Assembly (NCBI RefSeq): GCF_020080835.1
Contig: NC_058159.1
Location: 17,296,094 to 17,360,093, forward strand
Length of the DNA stretch: 64,000 bases
Direction: 5' to 3'
From: Cotesia glomerata
Taxonomy: Eukaryota; Arthropoda; Insecta; Hymenoptera; Braconidae
Position 1 is the stretch's first letter; the number at the start of each line of letters is the position of its first letter. The notes beneath the pieces are model-generated. The model ran no database searches. It was not told the DNA's origin and saw only the letters and a list, made by a program, of their open reading frames with translations. Shown piece by piece: positions 12,557 to 25,359 of the stretch. The position numbers were made by a program, and so were the translations under genes.

Positions 12557-14207
12557 TTATAATTACTATTATTGTTGTTGTTATTATGATTACCAGAATT
12601 ATTTATTGTTATTATGATATTGTTGTTAGTAAATGACACAATGTATCAAACGCATAGTTTATTACTTTCAGTATTATAATTACTATTATTGTTGTTGTTA
12701 TTATGATTACCAATATTATTTATTGTTATTATGATATTGTTGTTAGTAAATGACACAATGTATCAAACGCATAGTTATGTTACGTATTATCAAGAGATTA
12801 AGATTATTTAAAACCCGCTCAATTGAATGACAGTGCCATCTACAGGCAACAACCATGAGATTATAGAATGTACACTATCTTCAATGAAAATTCCCTAGAC
12901 ACTGAACAGCTGGTTTATCCAAAGAAAGTAGAACTCGAACAATGTTTAGTCATTAAATCAATCTTTAATACTTAATAATTTAAAAAAAATATCAATGACA
13001 ATAATGATAAATAGTATTATCAATTTATTTTTACCATTATAAATATTTTCAATATTATCCTTATTGTCATTGTTAATATTGTCGTTATTATAATTATTAT
13101 TAAGTGTCATTACCATATTGTTATTAGTAAAGATCATGATTCGTTAACTTATAATTAATATTCGTATTATGTAAGGAATATCATTGTTCCAAACTTCGCT
13201 CAATTAACAAGTACTGCCACCTACAGGCAACAATCATCAAGACGTTTGTAGTATCTGTACATTGCTCGAACAGAATTACTCAGATCTTGATCAGCTGACT
13301 TTTCCGAAGAAAGCAAAATCAAACAATTCTCTTTTAGGGCCAGTTTTTCAAATCAAGATAAAATTTTATCCAGGATAAAAGTATTACTGCCAGTATATTT
13401 GTATATATGAAATATATAGATATATTTTCATCATTAGATAAAATTTTATCCTGGATTGAAAAACTGGTCCTTAAATATTGACTCTAGTGAATAAATGCCA
13501 CTGAATGAGAAGAAAATATATTTAGAAAAATACAGATGAAAAGTTATTGAATAATTAATTCTAGGGATTTTACAATAAAAAATATATTTTAATATTTTTT
13601 GTTTTTAAAAAAATTTTTAATTCAAATTTTGTATTTTTCCCGCAGAAATTGAATGATTATAAAGTTTCAATATAAATCATTTTAAGTATCACTTTTCGTA
13701 CAATATCTAGCAGCATTAATAAAATTTTATATAAATAAGCCGCGAATACTCTTTGGCTTAGATAAATAAACTAAATTATCGATTGTAAGCTTTTAATTTC
13801 ACTTAAATTTGAAAAAAAATTTTAACATCTTTTGTAGTTGTGGTAGTTGTAAATTTAAATTTAATACTTTAATGCTTAATAATTTAATGACAATAATATT
13901 AATAATGATAAATATTATTATTACTATTATTATCATCATTAATTTATTGTTACTATTATGAGAACTTTCAGTGTTATCTTTATTGTTATTGTTGGTATTG
14001 TCGTTATTATTATTATTTTAATGATTATTTATTGTTATTATCATATTGTTGTTAAGAAATAACACAATTCGTCAAACTCATAATTAATATAAGTGTTATG
14101 TAAAGAATATCGTCGTTTAAAACTTCCGCTCAATTCGATTGAAATGCCATCTACAGACACCTACTACTGAGATATCGTAGTTCTGTACACCGCTCGAACA
14201 GAATTAC
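12557..14207. repeat. Degenerate tandem array with trinucleotide-like ATT/GTT tracts
   Basis: A roughly 101-bp block is duplicated with a 117-bp period (12557-12657 and 12674-12775). Related but diverged blocks recur near 13080 and 14000, each followed by a module containing CGCTCAATT...CCATCTACAG and GCTCGAACAGAATTACT. The array therefore has about three large units. It is interrupted by a small MITE at 13337-13472. No gene was found. Confidence 0.5.
13337..13472. repeat. Small MITE with GGCCAGTTTTTCAA ends
   Basis: The ends GGGCCAGTTTTTCAA and TTGAAAAACTGGTCC are inverted, and the next inward bases (GATAAAATTTTATCC) also pair. A related element is at 25706-25850, and a single similar end occurs at about 20203. 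Confidence 0.6.
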
Positions 14208-15122
14208 TTAAGGAGGTCCTTTCGCCGCCAATGTAAAATAAAAAATATTAGATTATGAGTAAATTTAATTTTTTTCTAATAGTTAAGGTCCTTATTTATC
14301 TTATAGTGAGGTTTAAATTATACTTTACCGGACAAATTTTTGAAAAAATAAAATTTTTAAATGTTAGTATTTGTTCAGAGTCTTACGAGAAAATCAGACG
14401 TTTGCAGTATTTCTCGAATTATACTATCAGTCATGGATTAGATGAAGTGAAAAACTAAAAATCAGATTTTCGAAATATTCAGGTTTCTTTTTTTGCAATA
14501 AAATATATCAGTTACCGATATATTTATTGAGAAATTAATATTTAAAAATCACAAAAAATTCTCAAGTTACCTATAATAAAATGGAGTCAAAAGATTTGGC
14601 AACGTTGCGTAGCGCGCGAGCTTCAGACCATTCAATAAATTCAAACTAAACTTTAACGCGCTTATGTTTTTCATGCATACTTATTAGTTAATTTATTGTT
14701 AACAAATTTTCATAATTCATAATTGAAAAATAAAACAATAATTAAAAAATACTAGCATTCCTGCCATGAGACATGAGAATGTTATGGTTTTGTGACTAAA
14801 CATTTTTAATTAATTTATTTATTTACACTGTCTGCAAAAAGTTAAACACGGTTAAGGTTATATTGTGCAAATGAAAATGTAAACAACCGAAATAAAGCGT
14901 TGCCAAATCACGAACAGGTTACTAACAGCTGATTTACAACAGTCAAATTAATTTTTGTATTTAACTATTTTTTTTTTTTAATTTTCAAAATTTCAACGAT
15001 TAATGCCTCATATACTATTTATTTTTTAATTTTAGGAATTTTTATGGGTTTTGTATTTTAATTTATTGAAAATTTACTACTACAGTTGTTATGACTCAAC
15101 TGGAGCGAAAGGACTTCCTTAA
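14208..15122. repeat. TTAA-flanked non-autonomous element
   Basis: TTAA is followed by GGAGGTCCTTTCG on the left and preceded by CGAAAGGACTTCC on the right (TTAA at 14208-14211 and 15119-15122). TTAA target sites with short inverted ends are typical of piggyBac-like elements. No transposase is present; the reading frame at 14255-14458 has no protein-like features. Confidence 0.5.
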
Positions 15123-15664
15123 GATGCAATTTCATGCTGACGCTTGACGCTGATTTGTTACTTTAATAATCTTATTTTTTTTTACTTTTGTGCTTTTAGC
15201 AAAGTTTTTGTTTGTTAAATGTTCAATATTTTTAATAATATTAATTTTAATAGGATATCAGCGACACTTGCTAGATGGCGTACTATACAATATTGTTACA
15301 ATTTTGAAGTCTTCATAAGGTTTTGGAAACTGTTTTTTTTTTTCGCTCTTTCAATCTCTACGGAAAAAATTTAGGCTAACGAGGAATAGAGAAAAATTCA
15401 ACGAAATTTTCCTGTAAATATATTTTCAAGGCTTTTCACCCCATTGACGAAACCAACAAAATTCTCAAGTATATTGTTAGGCTAAAAACCTAAAGGCTCA
15501 ATTTCATGCTGACGCTTGACGCGGATTCTTACAAACTAAACAATGTTTAGTTTTGACTGACGCTGCATTAATTTAAGATGGCGCTCCAGTCGAAACTATA
15601 TTCAATTTAAGCTCATTTGACGCTCTAAGTCAGCGTCAAGCGTCAGCATGAAATTGCACCTTAA
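15119..15664. repeat. TTAA-flanked element sharing its left TTAA with its neighbour
   Basis: The inverted ends contain TGCAATTTCATGCTGACGC and its complement (left at 15123, right ending 15660), flanked by TTAA at 15119 and 15661. A further copy of the end motif sits inside at about 15496. The left boundary of the large inverted duplication falls inside this element at 15153. Confidence 0.5.
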
Positions 15665-15925
15665 GACTTTGATTAGCTGACTTTTTTGATGAAAGCAAAC
15701 CCAAACAATTTTAGCTCTTTTAAGTATTGAACTGTTGTTACTAAATAAAATTTAGTTAGAAGAAAATATGAATAATTTAAAAAAATTTACATGTAAAGTT
15801 GTTTGATAGTTAATTCTAAAGATTTTATAATAAAAAAAATCTTAACATTTTTTGTAATTAAAAAAATGTTTAATTCAAAATTTGTACCTTTCCCGCGAAA
15901 ATTAAATGTTCCTAAAATTGTAATA

Positions 15926-17337
15926 TGTTATGCTTCCATCTAGTGGATGTTATTTTTATTTATTAATAACTTTACTTACTGTAGTACTTTCGCCCGGGAG
16001 TATTAAAATACTCGATTTCAGTGCGGGAAAGGAATCATTTTAAATAAAAGAATTCTATTTAGACGTTATTTAATTTTGATCAAAATTATTTAGTTGGTTT
16101 CAATTTATTATTCAAGTTGACAAAATATTAAAAGCTTCAAAATATAAAATTGAGGTTTACAATGACGTGATCTTAGCAATCTAAACTCTCGGTGAGAAGT
16201 GTCGTTACATAGTTTTTCCGAAGAGCTTCAAACTCCGTTCTTCTCCCACCATAACTTCCATACATACTTCCACTCTAAGGAATACATAAGCACACACATT
16301 TTCTACTACATATAAATGATCCTTATATACTAACATGTATTTTCTCTATATCTATATATATTTATTTCAGCCTATCGGCCTGAAAGTTAGACTTCACTAA
16401 TATACACTTTTAGCAATGCAGTCATTATGTTTATTTAACTATTTTTATTAATTTAACAGACCCTTTTAAAATCTATTTATAATAAAATTAACTTTTAATT
16501 AACTTGAAATTAAATTACAATAAAAATTATAATAAACTATAACATGAAAATATATATATTATATTGCTTATAATATGTTGGATTAATGTTTGAGTTTGAC
16601 TAATTAATAACTTGAATTAAATATTATTTCTATTATTTTACAATCGGATTTTCTAATAAAATTATAAGTCAATTTAATTATTATCATGTATAAAAGAATA
16701 GACATTATCGTTTAATTATAAATTAAATAATGATTCAATAATAAATTAATAGTACATTAATGAAATAATAATTATTAATTATAAATTAAATACAAGATAA
16801 TAATTATTAATTATTTTAACTTAATTTTGCTCAACTTCAATATTATATAAAGTTAGATTTTAATAGTAAATGTTATTTAACAATCTTATTTTTGTTTAGT
16901 TACATATGGTTTTTTATTATTCTTTGTTACTTTTAGAACAAGGGTTTATTGAGTTTCACACGTGTCTTTTACGACTTTTCCTCATAGGGTTTTAAATTCC
17001 ATGTGGCGAGAAATAGTCCTTGAATTACTCAAGTACCTTTTATGGGTTCTGAAAATTCGGTTACAATGTCCTTTTGTACCGAAATATGTTTTTCCCTTAT
17101 TTTATTTTATTTTCTTTTGTAAATAAAACAGAGTTAACCAAAAGATGTTTATTACAACTGGTAAGAGTAAAAGCATGAAATAAATGATTTGAATATTTAC
17201 TTCGAATATAAAATTTAACTGATTTTAATCATTTAATATTTACTAATTTGAATATTTCTTTTGAATTCACGCTCTCATAATAGATAGCGCTCTAATAACA
17301 GGTAGCGTCACCTGTTGGATGCACTAGGTGCATCACA
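15926..17337 (-). mobile_element. Solo LTR in the left arm, AATA target duplication
   Basis: Minus-strand copy of the TGTGATGCACC...GCATAACA family, 1412 bp, flanked by AATA at 15922-15925 and 17338-17341. The partner in the right arm has the same target site in mirror image (TATT). The LTR was therefore inserted before the inverted duplication or copied with it. Confidence 0.65.
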
Positions 17338-18101
17338 AATATTAATAAATTAATCTTTATTTTTCAGGTCACCAAAGTTAGCCCCTCAAAAATTATTTTT
17401 TTTCTATTTTCGACTTTTTTTTCTATTAAGTCGTTTGTTCATCGTTTGTTCTTAATTGTTCGCTATTAATAATTTTTTGTTCTCCATTTATTTATTTAAA
17501 AAAAATTAATTAAAAATATACCTTCAAGTTAGCCCCCCTATTGCAATTTTTAATATTTTTCCGTCAATAATGACTCTTAAATATTTATTTTCGATTGTTC
17601 GTATATAAAATACGTTTGTTCTCTTCCGAAATTACTCATTTTTTCTTTAATTAACTATTTTAATTAGTTGAATATATGTATGCAAAATATATGTACTGCG
17701 CATGCGTCAACTATACGCTTAAACTTTCAACGCGGTTTTAATCGTGAAAAAAATAAACAATTATAAATTCTGAAGGAGCAATTAATTGGTATCCAGTTTA
17801 ATTGAAAAAATAAATAAATTAAATAAATAAAATAATGTGCTCACGCATACAGTTTAGACCGAACACATTTTTTCCTTCTCCTACCTACAGTTATGAAGGT
17901 AGAAAAAAGGTAGGTTAAGGGTTCATAAAATAAATAAACAAATAAGTAAACATGTTCATTATTTGATGTATGGTGGTCATAGTTATGATTATAAAATTGG
18001 AATTTTTGAGAATAACTATTGTGATAATTGAAATAAATTCATCTCAACTCAATTTTATATTTGAAATTTTAATAATATTTTATGGTAGTAAGTAAACAGT
18101 T

Positions 18102-18202
<101 letters not shown>

Positions 18203-19235
18203 CTTATAATTATGTTATCATAAAGATTATTTATTCTTTAGTGTCAATAAGAGAGGATGTGCAAACTGGAATCAAGAATATATACTCATTGGTGTAAATT
18301 AGTTCAATAGACAGTGGAAGACGATTATTGGTGATGAGCTACTGGAAAGACTGTTTTTGCTATTCGCACTATGTTTAATTAGAAGCGTATCAATGATACT
18401 GATCAGGATAAAAAAAAATTGGAATATTTTTATATTGATGAGTTAAAAAAATTTTACAGTAACTTAGATCGTGACAAGATTGACAGCAATGTCTGTTAAC
18501 TACGTTACTATCATATCAAACACCGTGTCTTATACTGCTCTTCAATACTTTGCATCTTACTCTAAAAATGATATGGGGAACTCTTATATAACAAAGGCAA
18601 GCATATCCTTATCCTTTACGATAGTGGTGATGCTTCAATTACTTCCCCTTCCACATTATTAAACGCTTGATTATGAGTGTTGAAAAGGCCGAGGACGTGT
18701 CTACTTACATTTTCATTAATGGCATTTTCATGTCTGACGGATAAATTTTCTTATCTTTCTTATCTTTCTGTCATAATAAAATAATTTTATTTTCAGATTG
18801 ATCCAGAATTATATGACCAAAGATGATGAAATTAATTTTTCCATCCACCATGATTATGACATATGCATAGTTATATGTAATATGCATGAAAATCGAGTTG
18901 TATAGTATTAATGACAGGTAGATGAGTAAGTATGACGTCTCGTCATATTACTATGATCATTGATGAAATCTACTGGTTGAACCAATAACTTTGAGGCATC
19001 CATAAATATCGTTGGATTTCAATGAGCTAAACGATTAAATGTCTGTCACTGCTAGTCATATATTAAAAAATAAAAAAGGCCATTTGGCACTTCTACCAAT
19101 CAAAAGTTATTGCATGAAGAAGTAGGAAATGTACGATTTTTTGAAATTTTGAAATGCTTTTACACTAGAAAATTCAAAAACATAAAATTATTGTATAAGG
19201 TAATCAAAAATATTTACTTTTTACAGTGTAATAGT

Positions 19236-19334
19236 TCAGTAGATGCTCAGGAACCATATTCGTGAATATAGATACACAAATACATGAAGTGATCATGTAC
19301 TGGTTCCTGAGCATCTACTGGGGCTCTTACCTTA
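19236..19334. repeat. Palindromic MITE, left-arm copy with one damaged end
   Basis: An inverted pair CAGTAGATGCTCAGGAACCA ... TGGTTCCTGAGCATCTACTG surrounds a self-complementary centre. The outer AGGTAAGAGCCCC present on the other side is missing from this end. The mirror copy at 29908-30021 has both ends. Confidence 0.65.
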
Positions 19335-19582
19335 CTGTGTAAATTAATTTTATATGAAGGAAAGTAGTAGTTTTTCAAGTTGATGACAGAAATTTTTTTG
19401 CATTTGCCTTTTTTTGTAAATTATCAAATTCATTTATTACTGTGTATTAATTTATATGTCAAGAATCGCAGCTTTAAATAAAAGATGAAAGACACTCAAT
19501 GACTGTAGGGCAAACAGTTTAAAATTTTTTTGGACAGAATTCAAACTATGTCTGTTATAGTTTTAAGTAAAGAAAAATATCT

Positions 19583-20834
19583 AATTTCATTTTCAGATTG
19601 ATTCAAAATCATAATGACGATGAAATTAATTTTTTCATCTACCATGATTATAATGGCATATTTCGAATGTAGATAACGAAAGATCGTAAAAATGTGCATG
19701 AAAATCAAGTCGTATAGGACCTCTATTGCATAAATAATATTTCAAAAATTTTATAGATTCTCTAAATCATATAAGATCTGGATAATAATGAGTATGAATT
19801 TGCAAGAGCTAAATTAATGTCTATTATAATTAACAAAAATGTAATGTTAAATATTAATAAATTAAAATAATAAAAGTTCCGCATTAAGAAAATAAAAAAA
19901 TTCTATCCAAGTTTTTTTTTTTTAATTTCCCTTTCCTTTATTAAAGATTTATTTGTCTCATTAAAAATTTCATCAATATTGGTTAAATCACACTCAAAGA
20001 TGATAAATGTTAGTTATTTAAAAATGAATTTTTTTTTATTTATGATTAAATGATAAGCTGTATAGGTTATAGTTATCACGGAATATTTTTTTATAAATTT
20101 TTTTCCAGATTTAAAATTAACTAAAATTATATTCTTACCAATCACTTTAAGATACTAATCATAGAAATTTTCAAGCATTAAGCTACAACTAAATTCATTA
20201 AGAGCCAGTTTTTCAATCAAAGATTACAACAAAATTAGCACTGGGAATATATTTGTTTTATAAAATACACAGATATGTTTTGACCGCAAAGTTTCCACGA
20301 TAATTAGCCAAGATCAATTATAGTTGAATTAATTTATTCGAATAAAGAGAAAAATTTATTGACAAGTAGACAAATAAAATTAAATATAAACAAAAATTCA
20401 TTTTCTATTAAATGTATTCATTTATTCATAATAATTTTATTACCCGTACTATACATTTTTTTTTACTTAAAATCTAATTAGTAAAACGGGGTAATTAGTA
20501 AAAAAAAGTGACAGTCTCATAGCATCATAGCATCTCGGATTTTGTCGTAGTGTTACTTCTTTAATAAAAGCATCGTTGGCAAACTTACTTTGTAAAATAA
20601 ATAAATAAAATTTACGAATAAAAAAAATAATGATTTTATGTTGAAATTATTGAACATAAAAATTACGTCATTAGCGAGTAATTAAACCTTAGAGTCAATA
20701 AACCTTTACGTCATTTAGCGAGCATGATAATCTTCATATCACCATGTTAGTAGTGATACTAAATAGTAATTTAAGTATTGATAATAATTTAAATCTATAT
20801 TCATTGGTAATTAGCTTCTTCTTTGAAGAATTAA
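19583..20834. repeat. Inner, diverged part of the inverted duplication and flank of the transposase gene
   Basis: 19744-19990 is inverted-homologous to about 28700-28965, and 20040-20115 to about 28140-28210, with many substitutions and indels. The block 19587-19718 is also a diverged direct repeat of 18790-18905. A single MITE end (GAGCCAGTTTTTCAAT) is at about 20203. No gene was seen. Confidence 0.5.
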
Positions 20835-21944
20835 TTATTCTAATATATAGAACACTGCGTGTAGTTCAACCTCAGCATGATCAGGTACAGATTCAGGTTT
20901 TATTGACAAATCGTTGCAAACCTGCCAATCACCGCGTAATCGTCTGCAATAAGCCAAGTAATAGCCCGTGATAAACGCCACAACGCCTGATATTCTGAAA
21001 ATAAATAAATTTTTGATGTTATTTACAACAATATGCATAAAATACGAATATTAACAAGTAAGTGTAATAAATATACCTATAACGTAAATTAGTTTTAGTT
21101 TTCTCACTATTTTCAATTTGCAAATTTAAATAAATTGGAAGCTCACTTAATTTACATCTTTTTCCTCTCGGTTCGCACTTTTTATCCCGTACGTCTAATT
21201 CAATAAATAGATATTTTTGAGGAACAGTGACAAGAGTTGCCATAGCTTTAAAGCAAGATGGACATCGAACATTGAAAATTTTGTGATAAAATTGTAAAGC
21301 TTTTTCAAGAGCTCCAAATCCATGTCTTGTTATTATTCTGTGGTTAGCACTTATAGCTGAAATAGTTCGTGTGTAAATTTGACATAATCTATTTGGACAT
21401 GAAGTAGTTTCAATAAAACTCGGTGCAGCTTCATGTAATTTTTTCCAAAGCTGGATAACGTTGTCATGGCAATTTATGTTGGGAGCAACCTTAATTTCTG
21501 AACTATCTTCCTCCAATTTTTTTGTGTCATAGATAGGATGTAAAATAGCCATACGCTGTTCGTATATTTTCCAGGTTGCTCCGGTCTTTATGAAGTTTCT
21601 TACAAATTCAAATATTAAAAGGTCAGAATTATTTATAAAGTGACGATAACGAGAATGAGTGTTATCGATTGCTGCTGTGTAGATGATTTGAACTATTGAG
21701 TCAAATGGGCAAGTATTTAATGCTGTCCATTTAATTCCTTTAAATTGAACTGGACCAGTTTTATTACCGTTACGAAGTAAAAAACCCTTTCTTTTTTTGG
21801 TACTTTTAGATTTTTCTTCATCTACTAAATTATTTAATAGAGCAACTTCTGGACAATTTTGGAAGTAATGACCATTTTTTTTCTTCACCATTTTTTGTTT
21901 CATTATGTTTTCCATTGCTAAAGATAAAGGTTCACTATCTTGTT
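20835..21944 (-). pseudogene. USP (peptidase C19)-like domain, C-terminal part of the transposase reading frame
   Basis: The Cys box LNTCPFDSIVQII (Cys codon 21711-21709) resembles the USP signature GNTCxxNS. Two CPxC-type pairs (SCPNRLC and VRCPSCF) resemble the zinc ribbon of USPs. After splicing (21077 to 20994) the frame reads LRYRISGVVAF and then TGYYLAYCRRL...W...ND, which is the USP His box with GYY in place of GHY; the Tyr codon is TAT at 20961-20963. A single C-to-T change from CAT would explain it. If the USP assignment is right, the protease would be inactive as written. Stop codon at 20835. USP enzymes remove ubiquitin. Some plant and animal transposons encode other cysteine peptidases (ULP1 or OTU type), so a peptidase in this position has precedent. 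Confidence 0.6.
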
Positions 21945-24690
21945 TTACTGTAGAAAATTCATGTGTTTTTTTTTTTCATTATCGAGATATTTTGTAGATG
22001 ATGATAAATTAGAAACACTATCATCTAGAGAATCAGTAGAAGTAATAATTACCGTTTGAAAATCAATGTTTAATAATCCGTCATCAATAATTTTGTGATT
22101 TTTTAAACTAGCGGTACTAATATCGAGGCAATAATTTTTGTCTTCATTAAAATTTTGGTTGTAACTAGAATCATTTTGATCCTCAAACGAAACCACAGAA
22201 TCATTTTGATTGTTTTCATGTTCAGATGGTGGTTCTTCATCAGAGCTGTTGATTTCTTTATTAATAATTTTAGTGTTTATATTTGAGTCTTCATGTTTTT
22301 CTTGAATACTTATAGAGCTATAGTTATGATCATCATCAATGTTATGATCTTTCATCAAGTCAATAGGATTCTCCGACACGGTAGCTGAATCATTATGTTC
22401 AACCTGATCCGACACATTTCCGTAATCCGTTGCCCAATCATAATCTGTCGCAGTTTCATTTTTACCTAATCCTTTCCAGTTTTCATACTCATTCTCTTCT
22501 TTTGGTTTCTTCTGACACTCCTTGGAAGAATTATCGACTACAAATTTGGTAAGTTTTGATCGGAATATATTAACTCCACCTAAAATGTCAGCAATATGTA
22601 ATTTTAAAAACTTTTTTACTGTCGTAGGTAATTTTACTTTTTTTTTCAAAGACATTTTCAGGTCTTTAAACTCTGTTTCAACGAAAGAAGAAGATGGCCG
22701 TGACATAGTCTTAGGTGTGCATACATTTGTCCAGAGTGGGAAATCTTTCATCTTATCAACGAGATCAGCATACAGGCCTGGGACATAATGAGTGTTAAGC
22801 TTTTGACCAATAAAAATTGTAGTATTAACTTTTTTACAAAGATTTTCAATCCATGTTAAAAGAGCTACTGACCACCCTTTGTCATCAGTAGCTTTTGATG
22901 ATAATTCTTCAAAAATTACAGTTTTATCAGGATCGACTTCAACAGAATCAATAACAGTGAGATCAGGATTCCGTTTTGCCACTAATTTTTCTAAATATTT
23001 TCTAGCTTCAACTGGAGTAATCATCCGGTCATCTATAGCAATGATTGTATCTTCAAACTCTGTGCTACACACTATTAATATCATCATAAATATTTCCTCT
23101 AATTTAGATAATTCTTCGCAATCAATCATCAATGCGACACAGTAGAGAAAAAAAGATTTCACGATTTTATGCAGGGCAGTTTGAAAACACTTCCAACTGC
23201 TGACTGCATGAAGAAAATGTGCTGTATCCAATCTAATGAAAGTACGTGGTTGTAAATTAGCACCGGTGGTTACACTTTCAAACATAAAGTTGATATAATC
23301 TTTTAAAGATTTACCATTAAAAGCAATAGACATTGCATTTAAAAGAGCTCGGGATCCATCAGAGACTGCTTGCTGTGGTAAATTAACTTTTTCTGCCCAT
23401 TCAGAAAGCCAAAAAGCAATAAACCTTGCACTATGCTTTTCTGATAGCATTTGATAAACCGGAATAGAAGTATGATCAAAATTAATAACAATTTGATACA
23501 GGAATATATGACCAGTTTTTTTATCTCGAGAATCTGACAGTTTTTTTTAACTAATCCACCAGTTGCATCAATACCTATTGATGAGTATTGTTTATGAATT
23601 CGCAAATATTCGGCATATGTATGAAATTGTGTTGGATTTGCATAGAAAACAAAGAATGGTGTATCACTAATCCATGAAATAGAATTAACATACGATGGTT
23701 CCTGATTCATCTTGCGTAAAGCTAATATTATATCTCGTCGATCATCAGAATGAATACCAAGTTCTTCATCTGTCGCTTCTTTTTTAGCTTCGTGAAGTGT
23801 GCCTAAGTTATATAAAAAAGGCGATCCAGTGTCTCCAGGTTTTAAAATGATTTTAGCTTCTTCCTTCCTCCAACCTAGAACACCAGAAAGTAGTAATTTT
23901 TGCTGAACTTCTTTGCGTTTTTTACCATTAAGAGGACGTTTCACATCTGCATGCTTGGAATAACGTGTATCCCTACACTTCATGGTAATAACAACAGGTC
24001 CGTCATCTAAAGGAGGATCTTTAATAATTCCACGTACAGAATTTAGACAAGAGCGATATTTACATCGTCCAATCATGACTGCATAGTTATTACTTTTATT
24101 AATTTTACCACGTTTAAATACAAAAGCACATTTGAGACGGTATTGTTCCCAAAAGGCAAATGAAACAATATTTGTCCACACACCAGGTTCAAAACCAGCG
24201 TACTTGCGACCTTTATAAATAAATGGTTTGTCATGTTTTATTAGATTCCATTGCTCTCGTGTAATTGTAACATGGAAATCTTCACACTCATCATCGTTGT
24301 CACTCACAGTAGATTCAAGTTCACCATTTTTTTCATCATCATTATCACTGTCATTGTCATTCAAATCATTTGTAGTATTAGAATTATCAGAACTGGCAGT
24401 TGAAACATTTAAATTAGAGGTAATTTTTTCATTATTCTGGATAAAAATTCCACATTTTTCTCGAGCAAGTGTTAAAATATTTCTTCTATTTTATCGTACA
24501 TTAATTCTTACAGCTGGGACTTTCCATAAACCTTTTAATTCATCAGATATATCTTGCCATACTCTCGAGCTATGTTCTGGCAATTTATTGGTATCAAAGT
24601 ATGTTATATACTTTATTAACGCAGTAACTGCCAAATCAACAGATACCACTGATTTTGCTGGCATTATATTAATATATTTCACACAATATT
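20835..24690 (-). pseudogene. NOF/MULE-like DDE transposase with C-terminal USP-like peptidase domain, broken
   Basis: Read right to left. The exon opens at 24690 after TTGTTTCCAG; the first ATG of the clear homology region is at 24664. An in-frame TAA (24493-24491) splits the N-terminal domain. An acidic linker and a Cys-containing domain follow. The transposase core has SIGIDATGG (first Asp at about 23568), SDGSRALL (second Asp at about 23359) and FVETEF (Glu at about 22678), the D-D-E order of MULE-type enzymes. The frame shifts at a run of 8 A (23548-23541) and at a run of 11 A (21976-21966); one extra A in each would restore it. No ATG is needed after the second shift, because the frame runs on into the peptidase part. 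An intron (GTATAT donor at 21076, acceptor at 20995) precedes the last exon. Assignment to the NOF (fold-back associated) branch is inference. Confidence 0.7.
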
Positions 24691-25359
24691 CTGGAAACAA
24701 TAAGAATATTCATTAGCATCTAAATAATTAATATTTTCAAAGTGATTACAGCTACTTACTCAACAAACTACATGCATTAAATTTAGTTAAGCACACATTT
24801 TTTTTTAATTAAGTGTTAAAAATAAATTAATTATTTTTAATTTAAATAACTATTATAACTTCATCGATAAAGGGAATTAAATTATTTCATTATTGTCAAG
24901 TACTGTAAACTGAATGACGAAAACTTCTAAAAAGGCGTGTTAATAAGACAATAGTCGTTTGTCATTTGTCTATCGATATAAACAACGACATAAAGCAAAA
25001 ATATTTATGGACGAACACAGCCATGTATATTTTTAAAAATATAGACGTTTATTTATTTATTTACACAGGTAGATATATGAGTAAAATTGAAAATAAATGC
25101 AATATCTAATTTTCTGATTTATAAATTAATAAAAAATTTATATTCAAGTATTGAAAGTTGACTTCAATAATTAACGCAGCAATTCGATTGTACAGAATGG
25201 GAACTTATCGACTTATGATAAGTTCACATCATTTTACTTTAATATGATACTAGATGGTTAGTTAATGTCATTTTGATAAAGAAATATTTAGAATTTAATC
25301 ATTGTTAAAAATAATGTTGCTTTAGTCGAAATTAAGAAATACAGTAACGAAAATCTTAC

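Noticed and set aside
18471..18662. 63-codon frame, identical at 30781-30590
   Set aside because: The identity follows from the inverted duplication. No family or splice context supports a protein.
22522..23145. Plus-strand frames at 22522-22788 and 22879-23145
   Set aside because: Antisense shadows of the transposase reading frame.
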